From Bacteroides sp. CAG:1076 (GTDB taxonomy: Bacteria > Bacteroidota > Bacteroidia > Bacteroidales > Bacteroidaceae), in NCBI GenBank assembly GCA_000436795.1, contig HF993296.1:1-15339 (forward strand): 15,339 bases of DNA. The letters are read 5' to 3'. The number at the start of each line of letters is the position of its first letter. Positions within the stretch are counted from its first letter, which is position 1. Both the position numbers and the translations under genes were made by a program. The notes below the pieces were generated by a model, which searched no databases, was not told the origin of the DNA, and saw only the letters and a program-made list of their open reading frames with translations. Below, one piece after another: positions 15,144-15,339 of this stretch.

Positions 15144-15339
15144 ATGGAAATTAAAGGAAAAGTACATTATGTAGGTGTGAACGATCGTTCGAAAGCGTTG
15201 TTCGAAAACCTTTGGCCGTTACCTTATGGAGTATCTTATAACTCATACCTGATTGCCGACGATGAAATGGTGGCATTGGTAGATACGGTTGATGTAGCCT
15301 TTTTCGAGGTGTATTTAAAGAAAATTCGTGCCGTTATCG
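15144..15339 (+). CDS. A-type flavoprotein / flavodiiron protein, FprA-like (N-terminal part)
   Basis: The first 65 codons are present and the gene runs off the window. The start MEIKGKVHYVGVNDRS is followed by LFENLWPLPYGVSYNSYLI and then VALVDTVD. This is the N-terminal strand pattern of the metallo-beta-lactamase-like diiron domain in flavodiiron proteins (ROO/FprA/NorV). The diiron ligands lie further on and cannot be checked. Such enzymes reduce O2 or NO in anaerobes, protecting them from oxygen. ATG 15144 is preceded by an A-rich leader, 81 bp after the radical SAM stop. No new promoter is obvious in between, so read-through from 14091 is possible. Confidence 0.85.
   Translation, partial: MEIKGKVHYVGVNDRSKALFENLWPLPYGVSYNSYLIADDEMVALVDTVDVAFFEVYLKKIRAVI

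Overview
The window looks like chromosomal DNA of a gut-type Bacteroidales species (Bacteroides/Phocaeicola-like). The evidence is Bacteroides-type promoters (TTG-N19..20-TAnnTTTG, with exact -7 boxes at 2824, 13572 on the minus strand, and 14114), A-rich leaders with few strong Shine-Dalgarno sites, lipoprotein signal peptides, and typical Bacteroidales families (GH109, a DUF4827-like lipoprotein, a TolC-family outer-membrane lipoprotein in an RND operon). No rRNA, tRNA, CRISPR array, insertion sequence or phage gene is visible.

Layout. (1) 1-4990 is a plus-strand block that could handle amino sugars. It holds an exported GH109 (alpha-N-acetylgalactosaminidase-type, NAD-dependent) protein, an APH-fold sugar-kinase-like protein, a small lipoprotein with its own promoter, and a phosphohexosamine mutase (glmM). 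The lipoprotein and glmM overlap by one base. A strong terminator closes the block. (2) 5019-11899 is a multidrug-efflux locus: a minus-strand AraC-family regulator diverges from a three-gene RND operon (membrane fusion lipoprotein, inner-membrane pump, TolC-like outer-membrane lipoprotein). Between them lie two direct repeats exactly 21 bp apart, the geometry of an AraC-type operator. (3) 11900-12416 holds a repeat-rich intergenic region and a small unrecognised membrane protein. (4) 12417-13547 is hemW on the minus strand. (5) 13548-14141 has no intact gene. It holds the hemW promoter, two tandem palindromes with identical ACGTG-N12-CACGT geometry, a decayed TlpA/thioredoxin-like gene, a strong terminator, and a promoter whose -33 box is the terminator's T-tract. 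(6) 14142-15062 is a YhcC/YtqA-type radical SAM protein whose 3' end carries G7-A-G8 tracts and an imperfect duplication. (7) From 15144 the window runs into the start of an A-type flavoprotein (flavodiiron/FprA-like).

Working together: the GH109, kinase and mutase could form a route from host-glycan GalNAc/GlcNAc to phosphorylated amino sugars, but this is inference from adjacency. The AraC regulator and RND operon form a self-contained, probably inducible efflux unit. The most unusual signals are the paired palindromes (13684-13763), the thioredoxin relic (13768-14029), the 21-bp operator repeats (6032-6066), and the poly-G tract that could switch the radical SAM protein between two C-termini (15022-15154). 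No complete new multi-gene system was recognised.
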